From positions 8,928,001 to 8,992,000 of the forward strand of contig CP109468.1 in NCBI GenBank assembly GCA_036227345.1: a stretch of DNA of 64,000 nucleotides, in the 5' to 3' direction. The notes beneath the pieces are model-generated. The model was not told the DNA's origin and searched no databases. It was given only the letters and a program-made list of their open reading frames with translations. Made by a program: the position numbers and the translations under genes. Positions 1 through 9,139 of this stretch are shown here, piece by piece (the stretch's first letter is position 1; each line of letters starts with the position of its first letter). The stretch comes from Streptomyces sp. NBC_01463 (GTDB lineage: Bacteria; Actinomycetota; Actinomycetes; Streptomycetales; Streptomycetaceae).

Positions 1-411
1 GACGGCATCCGCAGCGGCCCCGACGTGGCGCCGCAGTGGGAGCACTACGCGACCCAGGACCCCTCCGACGCCCTGGCCCGCAACGCCGTGGTCAACACCC
101 TGCACCGGCTGTGGCAGTCACCACTGCTCGAGGTCGACCCGGACGTCGTGTACTTCCGCAGCCGGCTCAACCTCCTGACGGAGCATCAGCAGAGCTGGCT
201 GCGCGATCTCTCCGACATCTGCGGCTTCCGGGCGGTCTCGGACCCGCCGGGCTGGCTGCACCCCGACGAGCTCCAGGCGCTCACCGACTATCTGCAGGCC
301 CGGCCCGCGGTCCGCAGGCTCGGCCGCTACCGGTTCGCGCTCGACGGCCGCGAGGTCGACTTCACCGCGGCCGTACGGCCCGAGGGACAGCAGAGGTACC
401 CGATCTCCTGA
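1..411 (+). CDS. Alpha-galactosidase-like glycoside hydrolase, C-terminal part
   Basis: The reading frame is open from the first base, so the start lies upstream of the window; the visible 136 residues are the C-terminal part. The segment DGIRSGPDVAPQW followed by a run ending LWQSPLLEVDPDVVYFRS resembles the end of the catalytic barrel of GH36/melibiase-type alpha-galactosidases, which hydrolyse terminal alpha-galactosides. The stop is TGA at 409-411. The next gene is a ROK regulator 100 bases downstream in the same direction, a common arrangement for sugar-utilisation genes. The catalytic aspartates would be upstream of the window, so activity cannot be judged. Confidence 0.6.
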   Translation, partial: DGIRSGPDVAPQWEHYATQDPSDALARNAVVNTLHRLWQSPLLEVDPDVVYFRSRLNLLTEHQQSWLRDLSDICGFRAVSDPPGWLHPDELQALTDYLQARPAVRRLGRYRFALDGREVDFTAAVRPEGQQRYPIS

Positions 412-511
412 CGGAACGCCGCAAACGGTTCCGGGCCGGCCCCGGGAATTAGTAAACTGTCCAGCGATATCCAGCGCGGTACCGCGGCCCCCCACCAGGG
501 AGTACACAAGC

Positions 512-1678
512 ATGGCGACCACGGGCACCGACCTGTCCCGGATGCGCGAGATGAACCAGCTGTCCATCGTGTGGGCGCTGCGTGGCAACCCGCCCTCCAC
601 CGTCACCGAACTCGCCGGCCGGACGGGCCTGTCCCGCCCCGCCGTCGACGTCCTGGTGCAAGCGCTGGTCACGGACGGCTGGGCCGAGGTCGAGGAGCCG
701 GGCGCCCGCAGTGTCGTGGGACGCCCGGCCCGCCGCTACCGCTTCCGCGCCGACGCGGGCCACGCGCTGGGCGTCGACATCGGTGTCCACAAGATCCTCG
801 TCGTACTGAGCGACCTGGAAGGCAACCACGTCAGGACCCTGCGCCAGCCCGCCGACCCGGACGCGGGACCCGACGCGCGCCTCGCGGCGGTCGACGAGGC
901 CATCGACGAACTGCTGACCGGGGCCGGCATGACGCCGGCCGACATCTGGGGCATGACGATCGGCGTGACCGGCCCGGTCGACGCGACCGGCCGTACCTCC
1001 CTGTTCACACCGCTGCCGGGCTGGGGCACCGCCGACCCGGCGGGCCACCTCGCCGCCCGTTTCCACTGCCCCATCCAGGTGGAGAACGACTGCAAACTCG
1101 CCGCCGTGGCCGAACGCTGGAAAGGCGTGGCGCAGGACGCGGACGACATCGTGTACCTGCTCGCGGGCATCCGAACCGGCGCGGGCCTCATCCTCGACGG
1201 CACCCTGCGCCGCGGCCACGGCGGCGCGGCCGGTGAGATCGGCGCCCTCAAGGCCGTCCGCTGGCTCGACGCGCCCGGCCACCTCGCCGCCTGCCCGGGC
1301 GTCCCTGCGAGCGCCCGTCCGGGAGAGGCGGCCGCGTGGGTGTTCCAGGCGGCCCGCGAGGACAATCGCGACGCCAAGGCCGCGGTACGGCGTTACGCGC
1401 GCGATCTCGCCGTGGGTGTCGCCGCACTCGTCCTGGCCCTCGACCCCGAGATCGTGGTCTTCGGCGGCGGCTTCTCACGCTCCGCCGACATCATCCTCGC
1501 CCCCCTGCACCGCGAACTCGCCAAGCACTGCCTGCGCCTTCCGGAACTGCGCACCTCCACACTCGGCGACGAGAGCGTGGCCCTGGGAGGGCTCCGCCTC
1601 GCCCTCGACGACATCGACAGCCGCCTGCTCAGCGCGGAACTGGCAGCGCCGAGGGCGCCTCGGGGGGTGAGCCGCTGA
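512..1678 (+). CDS. ROK-family transcriptional regulator (NagC/XylR type)
   Basis: A 388-residue protein with an N-terminal winged-helix segment (about residues 10-65, typical motif LAGRTGLSRPAVDVLVQALV) and a ROK sugar-kinase-like domain (about 80-375). Visible ROK landmarks are DIG at 89-91, the GVTGPVD segment near 151-157, END at 191-193 and GAAGEIG near 238-244. The zinc-binding CxC cluster of ROK sugar kinases is not seen. The family normally binds a sugar or sugar phosphate to control carbohydrate genes; the adjacent glycosidase supports that role. The ligand cannot be inferred. Confidence 0.9.
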   Translation: MATTGTDLSRMREMNQLSIVWALRGNPPSTVTELAGRTGLSRPAVDVLVQALVTDGWAEVEEPGARSVVGRPARRYRFRADAGHALGVDIGVHKILVVLSDLEGNHVRTLRQPADPDAGPDARLAAVDEAIDELLTGAGMTPADIWGMTIGVTGPVDATGRTSLFTPLPGWGTADPAGHLAARFHCPIQVENDCKLAAVAERWKGVAQDADDIVYLLAGIRTGAGLILDGTLRRGHGGAAGEIGALKAVRWLDAPGHLAACPGVPASARPGEAAAWVFQAAREDNRDAKAAVRRYARDLAVGVAALVLALDPEIVVFGGGFSRSADIILAPLHRELAKHCLRLPELRTSTLGDESVALGGLRLALDDIDSRLLSAELAAPRAPRGVSR

Positions 1679-2052
1679 CGCCTCGGGGCTCCACGGGCCA
1701 GGGCCCCGGCTGCCCGGCCGGTGGCCGGTGTACTAGCGCAGCACCGGCCACGACACGACCGGCGAACCGGCGTCGCGGGGGCGTGTGACGGCGGAGACGA
1801 GTCGGCACAGACGCCCCATCCCGCACCGTCCTGCGCGAGCAGCGTCACCCGAACGGTCATATGACCCTCGAACCGTTCCGAGCTGGCCGTCTGGGTCTCC
1901 GTGGCACTCGAACGTAAATCGAACATGCGACCTCGCGATGCGATCACGACCGGCCGGAACGAGGATCGAAGTACGGGCGGCGGCCAGGTCCACTCATCAC
2001 GGGCGACCAGCGCTTCCCGGCCTGCACCCGCCAGGGGGGCCTGGAGGACGCA
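1679..2052. other. Gene-free interval upstream of ku
   Basis: No convincing gene on either strand. The possible reading frames here are GC-driven and lack recognisable domains. The interval should contain the promoter of the Ku gene, but no clear -35/-10 pair could be assigned. Confidence 0.4.
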
Positions 2053-2958
2053 ATGCCGCACGCCCTGTGGAGCGGAGCCATCAGCTTCGGACTCGTCACG
2101 ATCCCCACCAAGATCATCAGCGCGACCGAGGACCATTCGATCCACTTCCGCCAGGTCCACCTCGCCGACATGGGCAGAGTCCGCACCCGCAAGGAGTGCT
2201 CGATCGACGGCGAGACCGTGACACAGGACGAGATCGGCAAGGGCTACGAAGTCTCCAAGGACGACATCGTCCCCATAACCGACCAAGAACTCGACTCCAT
2301 GCCGCTTCCCACCGCGAAGGCGATCGAGATCGTCGCGTTCATCGACGCCGACAGCATCGACCCCATTCGCATCGGCGACAGCTACTACCTCGGAGCCGAC
2401 GGCGACGTCGCCAAGAAGCCCTACACCCTGCTCCGCAAAGCCCTGGAACGGTCCGACAAGGTCGCCGTCGCCAAATTCGCCTGGCACGGCCGCGAACGTC
2501 TCGGCCTGCTGCGGGTCCGTGAGGGAGCCATCGTGCTGCACTCGATGCACTGGCCGGACGAGATCCGCAGCCCGGAATCCCTGGCACCGAAGCCGGTCGA
2601 CCTCGACGACAACGAGATCGAACGGGCAGTCCAGCTCACCGAAACCATGACCACCGACGACATCACCCAGTTCCGCGACCGCTACCGCGACGCACTCGAA
2701 GAGCTCATCGAGGCGAAGGCCGGCGACAAGGTGCTCCCGGAGCCGGCCGAAGCCGGTCAGCAGCAGGAGTCCGGGAAGGTCATGGACCTCATGGCCGCCC
2801 TGAACGCCTCGGTGAAGGCGGCGAAGGAAGGCCGCGGAGACGACGGCGGGCACGCCACGGTGCACGAGATGCCCACCCGCAAGAAGGCGGCGAAGAAGAC
2901 CGCCACGAAGAAGAGCCCGGCCAGGAAGACGGCAGCGAAGAGGCGCACCGCATCCTGA
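2053..2958 (+). CDS. ku: Non-homologous end-joining protein Ku
   Basis: A 301-residue protein beginning MPHALWSGAISFGLV, the characteristic start of bacterial Ku. The Ku core occupies roughly residues 1-255, including the conserved region around KECSIDGE and the D-D-I-V-P segment. The last 25 residues or so are lysine- and alanine-rich (KKAAKKTATKK), a basic tail typical of actinobacterial Ku and thought to help DNA binding. Ku homodimers thread onto double-strand DNA ends and recruit a LigD-type ligase. No ligD is visible next to it, so its partner must be encoded elsewhere. Length and start agree with the family. Confidence 0.95.
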   Translation: MPHALWSGAISFGLVTIPTKIISATEDHSIHFRQVHLADMGRVRTRKECSIDGETVTQDEIGKGYEVSKDDIVPITDQELDSMPLPTAKAIEIVAFIDADSIDPIRIGDSYYLGADGDVAKKPYTLLRKALERSDKVAVAKFAWHGRERLGLLRVREGAIVLHSMHWPDEIRSPESLAPKPVDLDDNEIERAVQLTETMTTDDITQFRDRYRDALEELIEAKAGDKVLPEPAEAGQQQESGKVMDLMAALNASVKAAKEGRGDDGGHATVHEMPTRKKAAKKTATKKSPARKTAAKRRTAS

Positions 2959-3230
2959 CTGTGACTGAGCGCCGCAAAGTCATACCCAGGCCAAGCCACA
3001 CCCAGGCCAACCACACCCAGGCCCCTGGGTCTCCCGATCGTACGAAGCACCGGAATCAACCTGCCGAAAAGGCGACGAGCGCGGTAGTGGGCCCCGGAGC
3101 GCTCTACCTGGTCCGGCTGAAGGTGGCGCTCGGCCGGACCGTTTTCTCGTACTCCACAGAGCGGCCGATGAGTTTGGGGACTCCGGCCGGTCCAACGTTG
3201 TGAGACCAGACCTTAGGAAAGGACGCCGCC

Positions 3231-3836
3231 ATGTCGGAACTCCTCGTCGACTTCATCACCTCCCTCGACGGCTACGCGTCAGGAGAGGGGTGGCCCGGGT
3301 TCTGGGGCCTTGAGGGCCCGGAGTACCTCGCATGGCTCGGCGAGCAGCTCGAGGTCACCTACCTGATGGGAGCGAACACCTACCGTCTGATGTCGGGCTT
3401 CGCCGCAGGCGAGGTCCCGAATGGCCAGGACGAGTTCAGGCCCGAAGAGGAGGCGTCCGTCGACGAGCTCGCGCGAGCGTCCAAGGTGGTGTTCTCCTCC
3501 TCTCTGAAGGAGCCCCTGACGTGGGCCAACTCCACGCTCGTCCGCGACGACGCCGTGGAGACGGTCCGCGCCATGAAGTCGAGTGGCTCGGGGCTCCTCA
3601 GCACGATCGGCAGCCTCAGTCTGTGCCGGTCCCTGCTGCGAGCCGGTCTCGTCGACCGCTTCCGCGTCGTGATGTTCCCGGTGATCACCGGAGCCACGGG
3701 GGAGGAGCGCATCTACGACGGCTATCCGGACGTTGCCCTCGACATGATCGAGCACCGCACCTTCGACGGCCGCATCCAGCTGGTCGAGTACAAGCCCCGC
3801 GTGCTTGAGCACCCGCCGCTCAGCGTCCCTGCGTGA
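3231..3836 (+). CDS. Dihydrofolate reductase-family protein (RibD C-terminal-like)
   Basis: A 201-residue protein starting MSELLVDFITSLDGYASG, the first strand and loop of the RibD_C/DHFR-like fold, with a GANTY motif near residues 45-50 and LSTIGSLSLCRSLLRAGLVDRFRVVMFPVITG in the C-terminal half typical of these NADPH-binding proteins. Family members reduce pteridine- or flavin-pathway substrates, but most standalone actinobacterial copies have no defined substrate. An AGGAAAGGA-type ribosome site lies 8-10 bases before the ATG. It stands alone, with no riboflavin genes nearby. Confidence 0.85.
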   Translation: MSELLVDFITSLDGYASGEGWPGFWGLEGPEYLAWLGEQLEVTYLMGANTYRLMSGFAAGEVPNGQDEFRPEEEASVDELARASKVVFSSSLKEPLTWANSTLVRDDAVETVRAMKSSGSGLLSTIGSLSLCRSLLRAGLVDRFRVVMFPVITGATGEERIYDGYPDVALDMIEHRTFDGRIQLVEYKPRVLEHPPLSVPA

Positions 3837-4051
3837 TGCCGCCCCGTCCGCCGTACGGGGCCGCCTGGCCGACGCAGGCGGGTGGGCAACGTCAGGGTGC
3901 CCGGTCCGCCCGGCGCCGAGCCGTCGCCATGCGGCCAACCTTCTCCATCACCGACTTCGAGCACCTGGGCCACCGGTTCGTACCAGTCGAGGTCCAGGGA
4001 TTCGGCCCACCTCGCTAACCGTGGCGGGCCGCCGCAGCTGGTGGTCAGTCA

Positions 4052-4297
4052 GTGAACTCCCAGGGCACGCGGCGTCTTGAACGCCCGGGTCAGGATCCGC
4101 CGTTCCCGGACATCCAGGTCGTCGTCGAGGACATGCTCGTGGACGCAGACAAAGTCGCAGTCCGTACGACCCTGCACGGCGTCCCGGCGGGAGTCGAGGA
4201 ACGGGCACTCCTCTCGGTGATGGAGATCTTCCGGGTACACGACGGCTGCATCGCCGAGTTGTGGGGCCTGTCTTCACTCAGCCGTCCCGGGCACTGA
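4052..4297 (+). pseudogene. NTF2/SnoaL-like fragment
   Basis: An 81-residue frame whose last 60 residues (VVVEDMLVDADKVAVRTTLHG, then MEIFRVHDGCIAELWGL) match the C-terminal half of SnoaL-like/NTF2-fold proteins, including the typical 'hDGrIaElWg' strand. Such proteins are usually about 130 residues; the N-terminal helices are missing and the first 20 residues do not fit. It is most likely the remnant of a truncated gene. No ribosome site was recognised before the GTG. Confidence 0.5.
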
Positions 4298-4464
4298 ACT
4301 CCGTCTCCAGCCTCCACCCTCCGTTCACGCCGCGAGCAGAGAACCGGGTTTTCGCTGTTCGGCGGAGAGCAGATCGGCCGTGGGCGATCAGGCCGCTGTG
4401 ACGACGGCGTCCAGTGGACGACGCGGGCCGACCACGGCGCGGCACGGCGGGCCCGCGTGCGTTC

Positions 4465-5321
4465 CTACTTCCCGCTGTAGACGGGGAAGGCGGCGTGCTC
4501 GCCGTAGTCGCGCTCGTCGAGGGTGCGCAGGGTGGCCATGTCCGCCTCGGAGATCTCGAAGTCGACGTCGGCGTTGGAGCGCATGTGCTCGGGGTTCGCG
4601 GTCTTCGGCAGCGGCTGGGTGCCCAGTTGCAGGGTGTAGCGGATGCACAGCTGCGGGACGCTCACCTGGTACTTCTCGGCGATCGTCTTGATGTGGCGGC
4701 TGTCGAGGAGCGTGCCGTGGGCGATCGGCGAGTATGCCTGTACGAGGATGTTGCGGTCCTGGCAGAAGGCCAGCAGCTCGTCCGGGGTGTTCCCGGCGTG
4801 CAGGAGCACCTGGTTCACCTGTGGTGCCACGGTCCCGTGGGTGAGGATGTTCTCCAGGTCGGACTGCAGAAAGTTCGAAACCCCGATGGCACGGATCTTT
4901 CCTGCCGTGTGGGCGTCCTCCAGTGCGTGCCAGGCATGGCGGTTGCCTTCGTCGTAGTCACCGCCGCGGAAGTCGTCCCAGGGTTGGGGGGCGTGGATCA
5001 GCATCAGGTCGATGTAGCCGATGTCCAGCTTCGCCAGAGAGTTCCGATCGCTGCGGTCGCCGCGTCGTAGTCCTTGATCTCCGCGGCCAGCTTCGTCGAC
5101 ACGAACAGGTCCTCGCGCGCCACGCCGGAGGCGCGGATGCCCTCTCCGACTCCCCGCTCGTTGCCGTACGCCTGGGCCGTGTCGATATTGCGGTAGCCGG
5201 TCTCGATGGCCGTGCGGACGGCGTCTGCCGCCTTGTCGTCGTCGATGAACCAGGTGCCCAGGCCGAGCTTGGGGATCTCGACGCCGCCGGCCAGGGTGTA
5301 TGTCTCGCTCAGGATGGTCAT
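4465..5321 (-). pseudogene. Aldo/keto reductase, frameshifted
   Basis: The N-terminal frame starts at ATG 5319-5321 (MTILSETYTLAGGVEIPKLG) and carries DTAQAYGNE with the catalytic D and Y and TKLAAE with the catalytic K. The C-terminal frame resumes around LAKLDIGYIDLMLIHAPQPW with the catalytic H and runs to the stop at 4465. The two frames meet near 5035-5045, where one base appears to be missing; the full span is 857 bases, one short of a whole number of codons. Repaired, it would be about 285 residues, normal for an NADPH-dependent AKR. It overlaps the upstream cupin gene by 4 bases (ATGA). A sequencing error is possible. Confidence 0.85.
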
Positions 5322-5752
5322 GCGCTGTCTCCGTTCTTCGGGAGCCGGCCGTACGCCTCGTCGGTGACCGGCTCGAGCCATTCGTTGCTGACGCCATCGC
5401 CGGGGGTGATGAAGGCGATGTGGGAGAACCAGGAGTCGGCCTTCGCGCCGTGCCAGTGCTTGGTGCCCGCCGGGACACGGATGACGGTCCCGGGGGCCAT
5501 GCCGACCGGGTCCTGGCCCTCGGCCTGGTACCAGCCGCTGCCGGCCGTGCACAGCAGGATCTGGTCCCCGCCGCCTGCGGTGCCGTGGTGGATGTGCCAG
5601 TTGTTGCGGCAGCCCGGTTCGAAGGTCACGTTGCTGACCGGGACGCTTCCCCCGGTCAGGGGAGCCAGGTAGCTCTGCCCGATGAAGTTCTCGGCGTAGG
5701 CGTCGTTGGTCTCACCGAGCGCGAAGGGCTGCTCGAAGTCGTGATCGGCCAT
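5318..5752 (-). CDS. Cupin-domain protein
   Basis: A 144-residue single-domain cupin. Metal-ligand positions of cupin motif 1 are seen in HIHH (residues 53-56), with the family glycine-rich G(T)AGGGDQ following, and motif 2 in PAGTKHWHG (about 94-102). The genes on the same strand are a carboxymuconolactone-decarboxylase remnant upstream and an aldo/keto reductase downstream that overlaps it by ATGA, so it is probably translated from one mRNA with the reductase. Such cupin/AKR/CMD sets are common in Streptomyces with uncertain substrates. Start ATG 5750-5752 chosen by family length. Confidence 0.85.
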   Translation of the reverse strand: MADHDFEQPFALGETNDAYAENFIGQSYLAPLTGGSVPVSNVTFEPGCRNNWHIHHGTAGGGDQILLCTAGSGWYQAEGQDPVGMAPGTVIRVPAGTKHWHGAKADSWFSHIAFITPGDGVSNEWLEPVTDEAYGRLPKNGDSA

Positions 5753-5811
5753 GGCGTATCTCTTCCTGATCAATACGGGTGTCAGTGGTGCGTAGCCGCT
5801 GCCGGGCGCGG

Positions 5812-5950
5812 CTACGCGTCGGCGAGGACGGCCTTGAGCTGGGCGGCGGCACCCATCGCGTTGGGCCATCCGGCGTAAAAGGCCAGGTGGGTGATGGCCT
5901 CGCTCAGCTCCTCGACCGCTTCTCTGCCATGCTCTTCGCTTCCTTCTTCC
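5812..5950 (-). pseudogene. Carboxymuconolactone decarboxylase-family C-terminal remnant
   Basis: The frame ends with EELSEAITHLAFYAGWPNAM and a short helix to the stop at 5812. This is the C-terminal helix pair of CMD/AhpD-like proteins, which are normally about 130 residues or longer. Upstream the frame runs into unrelated sequence that overlaps the start of the divergent XRE gene, so the N-terminal part, including the AhpD-type active region, is gone. It is probably the first gene of the cupin/AKR operon, truncated by a deletion. Confidence 0.65.
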
Positions 5951-6014
5951 GTGACGTTTCGCCGTTGTGTGTTCCACGCTGCCACGGGCGCGGGCATCCG
6001 TGCAGAGGAGAAAT

Positions 6015-6044
6015 ACATCCTGGGAAGGGAACATCCTGGGAAGG
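6015..6044. promoter_or_regulatory. Direct repeat, likely operator of the XRE regulator
   Basis: The 14-mer ACATCCTGGGAAGG occurs at 6015-6028 and again at 6031-6044, a 16-bp pitch. It lies 46 bases before the ATG of the MmyB-type regulator and upstream of the divergent cupin/AKR genes, a suitable position for autoregulation. The binding protein is inferred. Confidence 0.55.
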
Positions 6045-6089
6045 ATTTCTCCCCCTCTCGATCGGTGTATTCGCTGCGACACCGGAAGC

Positions 6090-6953
6090 ATGAGTCCATC
6101 ACCGCATCTGAACGAGCTGGGAGAATTCCTCAAGGCGCGCCGTGCCGAGCTCACGCCCCGTGCCGTGGGTCTGCCCGACAGCGCCGGACAGCGTCGCGTG
6201 GTGGGCCTGCGACGCGAAGAGGTGGCGCAGCCGGCGGCGATCTCCACGGACTACTACACCCGTCTCGAACAGGGCCGCCTGCCGGCCTCCGCCCCCGTGC
6301 TGGAAGCCGTCGCGGGAGCCCTCGACCTGGATGAAGACCAGCGCAGGTACGTGTTCGGTCTCGCCGGCAAGGAAACGGCCAGGCCGCGCCGCCGGGCCCA
6401 GCAGAAGGTCCAGCCGCAGCTGCGCCGGGTCCTGGACGATCTCACGGCCACGCCGGCCATCGTCATGGGCCGCCGTATGGACATCCTCGCCTGGAACCCG
6501 CTCGCCGCCGCTATGGTCACCGATTTCGCAGCCGTGCCGGACAAGCACCGCAACTACGTCCGCATTCTTTTCACCGACCCTGCCATGCGGAATCTCTATG
6601 CCGATTGGAAAAGCGTCGCCCGGATGGCGGTCGCGCAACTGCGCATGGAGGCAGCCAAATATCCCGACGATCCACGGCTGACCGCTCTGGTCGGTGAACT
6701 GTGCGTCCAGGACACAGACTTCCGCACGTGGTGGGCGGCGCACCAAGTTGCCACCCTCAGCGTCGGATCCAAGACCCTTCTCCACCCTGTCGCCGGAGAG
6801 CTGTCGCTGGACTGGGACACCCTCACCGCCAGCACCGACCCCGACCAGCAACTGGTCGTATGGACCGCAGAAGTCGGATCGCCCACCCACGACGGTCTGC
6901 GCATCCTCGCGTCATGGGCCGCCGACCACGCCCGATCCTCGACCGCCTCGTAG
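6090..6953 (+). CDS. XRE-family regulator with MmyB-type ligand domain
   Basis: A 287-residue protein with an N-terminal helix-turn-helix (LRREEVAQPAAISTDYYTRL, about residues 40-60) and a C-terminal MmyB-like domain that contains GRRMDILAWNPLAAAMV and, later, RTWWAAHQV. This architecture is common in Streptomyces regulators placed divergently to oxidoreductase genes. ATG 6090 was chosen because it places MSPSPHLNELGEFLKARR at the start, matching relatives. It is divergent from the cupin/AKR genes, which it probably controls through the direct repeat at 6015-6044. Confidence 0.9.
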   Translation: MSPSPHLNELGEFLKARRAELTPRAVGLPDSAGQRRVVGLRREEVAQPAAISTDYYTRLEQGRLPASAPVLEAVAGALDLDEDQRRYVFGLAGKETARPRRRAQQKVQPQLRRVLDDLTATPAIVMGRRMDILAWNPLAAAMVTDFAAVPDKHRNYVRILFTDPAMRNLYADWKSVARMAVAQLRMEAAKYPDDPRLTALVGELCVQDTDFRTWWAAHQVATLSVGSKTLLHPVAGELSLDWDTLTASTDPDQQLVVWTAEVGSPTHDGLRILASWAADHARSSTAS

Positions 6954-6980
6954 TCGGGCGCGCGGCATGGCACTGCTGTC

Positions 6981-7892
6981 CTACGAGGAGGAAGCTCCCG
7001 GTGTCCTCGATCCGGGAGCCGGGCTGTGCACTGGGCGGGGAGTCGTCATGTCGAGCAGCAGCAGGGCGTCGTGGTCGGGACTGCCGGGTTCGGCGGTGTA
7101 GACGCCGATGCGCTGCCCCGGGGTGCCCTCGACGTTGAGGGACTGCGAGGTCAGGGTGAGGGCTCCGACCAGCGGATGCTGGAACGTCTTGTGAGCGGGT
7201 ATGCGTCCTGTCACCTCGTAGCGCTCCCACAGACCCGCGAAGTCCGCGCTCTTCAGCAGGAGTTCGCCGACCAGGTTGGTCAGATCGGGCGCATCGGGTG
7301 CGGTGCCGGCCGTGGCACGCAGGCGGGCCACGCAGGCGGTGATCTGGCGGTCCCAGTCGGGGAAGAGATCACGGGCGGCGGGGTGGAGGAACAGGTAGCG
7401 GGCGAGGTTGCGGTGCTTGGCGGGCCAGTCTTCGAGTCCCGCGTACAGGGCGAGGCCGCCGGGGTTCCACGCGAGCATGTCCATGCTGCGGCTGATCACG
7501 TACGCGGGATTCGGGCGCAGGGACTCCAGCAGCAGCCTGAGGTGGGGTCGCACGGTTCGGCTGGGCGCGGGTGGCGGTTCGGCGACGTATCGGGCGGCGC
7601 GGGCGGCCAGCTCGCGCAGGTGCTGATGCTCTTGCTCGTCCATGTGCAGGGCGCGGGCGAGCGCGTCGAGGACGGCGGGGCTGGGGCGGGTCTCCTTGCC
7701 GCGTTCCAGGCGAACGTAGTAGTCGATGCTGATGCCGGCCAGGGTGGCCACCTCCTCGCGGCGCAGTCCCGGGGTGCGCCGGGTGCCGGCGCCGGGCCTG
7801 AGGCCGACGTGTCCGGGGCTGGTCTGGGTGCGGCGGGCGCGCAGGTAGCGGCCCAGCTCGGCGCCCTCGCTAAGTGCGCTCGTCGATGCCAT
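6981..7892 (-). CDS. XRE-family regulator with MmyB-type ligand domain, second copy
   Basis: A 303-residue relative of the preceding gene, convergent with it. The helix-turn-helix is at about residues 43-66 (LRREEVATLAGISIDYYVRL) and the MmyB-like domain carries SRSMDMLAWNPGGLALY and a downstream LWERYEVTGR segment. The frame is open much further upstream, but that extension is low-complexity; ATG 7890-7892 (MASTSALSEG) gives the normal length. It is divergent from an aldo/keto reductase gene and is its likely regulator. Confidence 0.9.
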   Translation of the reverse strand: MASTSALSEGAELGRYLRARRTQTSPGHVGLRPGAGTRRTPGLRREEVATLAGISIDYYVRLERGKETRPSPAVLDALARALHMDEQEHQHLRELAARAARYVAEPPPAPSRTVRPHLRLLLESLRPNPAYVISRSMDMLAWNPGGLALYAGLEDWPAKHRNLARYLFLHPAARDLFPDWDRQITACVARLRATAGTAPDAPDLTNLVGELLLKSADFAGLWERYEVTGRIPAHKTFQHPLVGALTLTSQSLNVEGTPGQRIGVYTAEPGSPDHDALLLLDMTTPRPVHSPAPGSRTPGASSS

Positions 7893-7986
7893 GAACCCAG
7901 TCTCACCCGCCCTGCCCCCGCCGCGCAGCGCCGAGGGGGGCCCTGTCATTACCCCCGAAGAGCCCGCCCTGCCACACGCGCGCAAT

Positions 7987-8062
7987 CCGGGCGAAGGTGA
8001 AGGAGCAAGACACCCGGCCCCGGGCCGGGCAGGCGCGACCTGCCCGGCCGGGCGAAGGTGAA
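7987..8062. repeat. 15-bp direct repeat in the regulator/AKR divergent promoter
   Basis: CCGGGCGAAGGTGAA is found at 7987-8001 and identically at 8048-8062, 61 bases apart, within the gap between the XRE gene (start 7892) and the aldo/keto reductase (start 8098). It could be a pair of operator half-sites or the result of a short tandem duplication. Confidence 0.5.
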
Positions 8063-8097
8063 AGGGGCTGGACATCTGCGATGCGGAAGAGGGCGAG

Positions 8098-9075
8098 ATG
8101 CGGTACATCAAACTGCGTGACCTGGAGGTTTCCCGGATCGGGCTGGGCGCCATGGGCATGTCCCACGGCTACACCGGCTCCGGCACAGACGACGCGGAGT
8201 CGACCCGGACCGTGCACCGGGCGCTGGAGCTGGGCGTCACCCTGATCGACACCGCCGAGATCTACGGCCCCTACACCAACGAGGACCTGCTCGGCCGCGC
8301 GCTGAAGGGGCGCCGGGACAAGGTGGTCCTCGCGACGAAGTTCGGCCTGGTCTCGCACGGCGGCGACGGCCCGTGGAACCTGGACTCCTCCCCGGCGAAC
8401 ATCCGCACCGCCGTCGAAGGCTCCCTCAAGCGCCTGGGCACCGATCACATCGACCTGTACTACCAGCACCGGGTGGACCCGAACACGCCGATCGAGGAGA
8501 CCGCCGGCGCCGTGGGCGAACTGATCGCCGAGGGCAAGGTTCGCGCCTTCGGGCTCTCGGAGGCCGGCCCGGACACGATCCGCCGTGCCCACGCCGTCCA
8601 GCCGGTCACCGCAGTGCAGTCGGAGTACTCGCTGTTCACGCGCGGGATCGAGGAGCGGGTGCTGCCGCTGCTGCGGGAGCTGAACATCGGCCTGGTGCCG
8701 TTCTCCCCGCTCGGCCGCGGGATGCTGACCGGCACGGTGCGCTCCACCGACCAGTTCGACGAGAACGACTTCCGCCGCGGCAACCCGCGCTTCACCGGCG
8801 AGAACTTCCAGCGCAACCTGGCCCTGGCCGATCAGGTCAAGGCCCTGGCCGACGAGGTCGGCGCGACGCCGGGACAGGTGGCCTTGGCCTGGCTGCTCGT
8901 CCAGGGCGACGACATCGCCCCGATCCCCGGCACCAAGCGGGTGTCCCGGGTGGAGGAGAACGCCGCCGCCGACGCCGTCACCCTCACCCCGCAGCAGATC
9001 CAGACGCTTACCGCCCTCCCGCCGGCCTCCGGCGCGACCCACACCGAGGCCCAGGCCCGGATGCTGGAGCGCTGA
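8098..9075 (+). CDS. Aldo/keto reductase
   Basis: A 325-residue TIM-barrel oxidoreductase of the AKR superfamily. The catalytic tetrad is visible: D and Y in [12 protein letters not shown] in LATKFG and H in YYQHRVDP. The NADPH-binding end is [17 protein letters not shown]. The size and the GMSHGYTG segment resemble IolS/YdbC-type or plant-like AKRs that reduce aldehydes and ketones. It heads a same-strand run with an alcohol dehydrogenase (64 bases on) and another AKR, suggesting a joint carbonyl-detoxification or sugar-alcohol function; the substrate is unknown. Confidence 0.92.
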   Translation: MRYIKLRDLEVSRIGLGAMGMSHGYTGSGTDDAESTRTVHRALELGVTLIDTAEIYGPYTNEDLLGRALKGRRDKVVLATKFGLVSHGGDGPWNLDSSPANIRTAVEGSLKRLGTDHIDLYYQHRVDPNTPIEETAGAVGELIAEGKVRAFGLSEAGPDTIRRAHAVQPVTAVQSEYSLFTRGIEERVLPLLRELNIGLVPFSPLGRGMLTGTVRSTDQFDENDFRRGNPRFTGENFQRNLALADQVKALADEVGATPGQVALAWLLVQGDDIAPIPGTKRVSRVEENAAADAVTLTPQQIQTLTALPPASGATHTEAQARMLER

Positions 9076-9139
9076 CCCCACACCCGCGGGGCGCCGCGCT
9101 CCGCACCCCCGCAGCATCCCCGCTTGGAGTACTACTGTC

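Noticed and set aside
1393..2865. Long minus-strand reading frame opposite the ROK and Ku genes
   Set aside because: Arginine/proline-rich and antisense to two well-supported genes. Such frames are normal in high-GC DNA.
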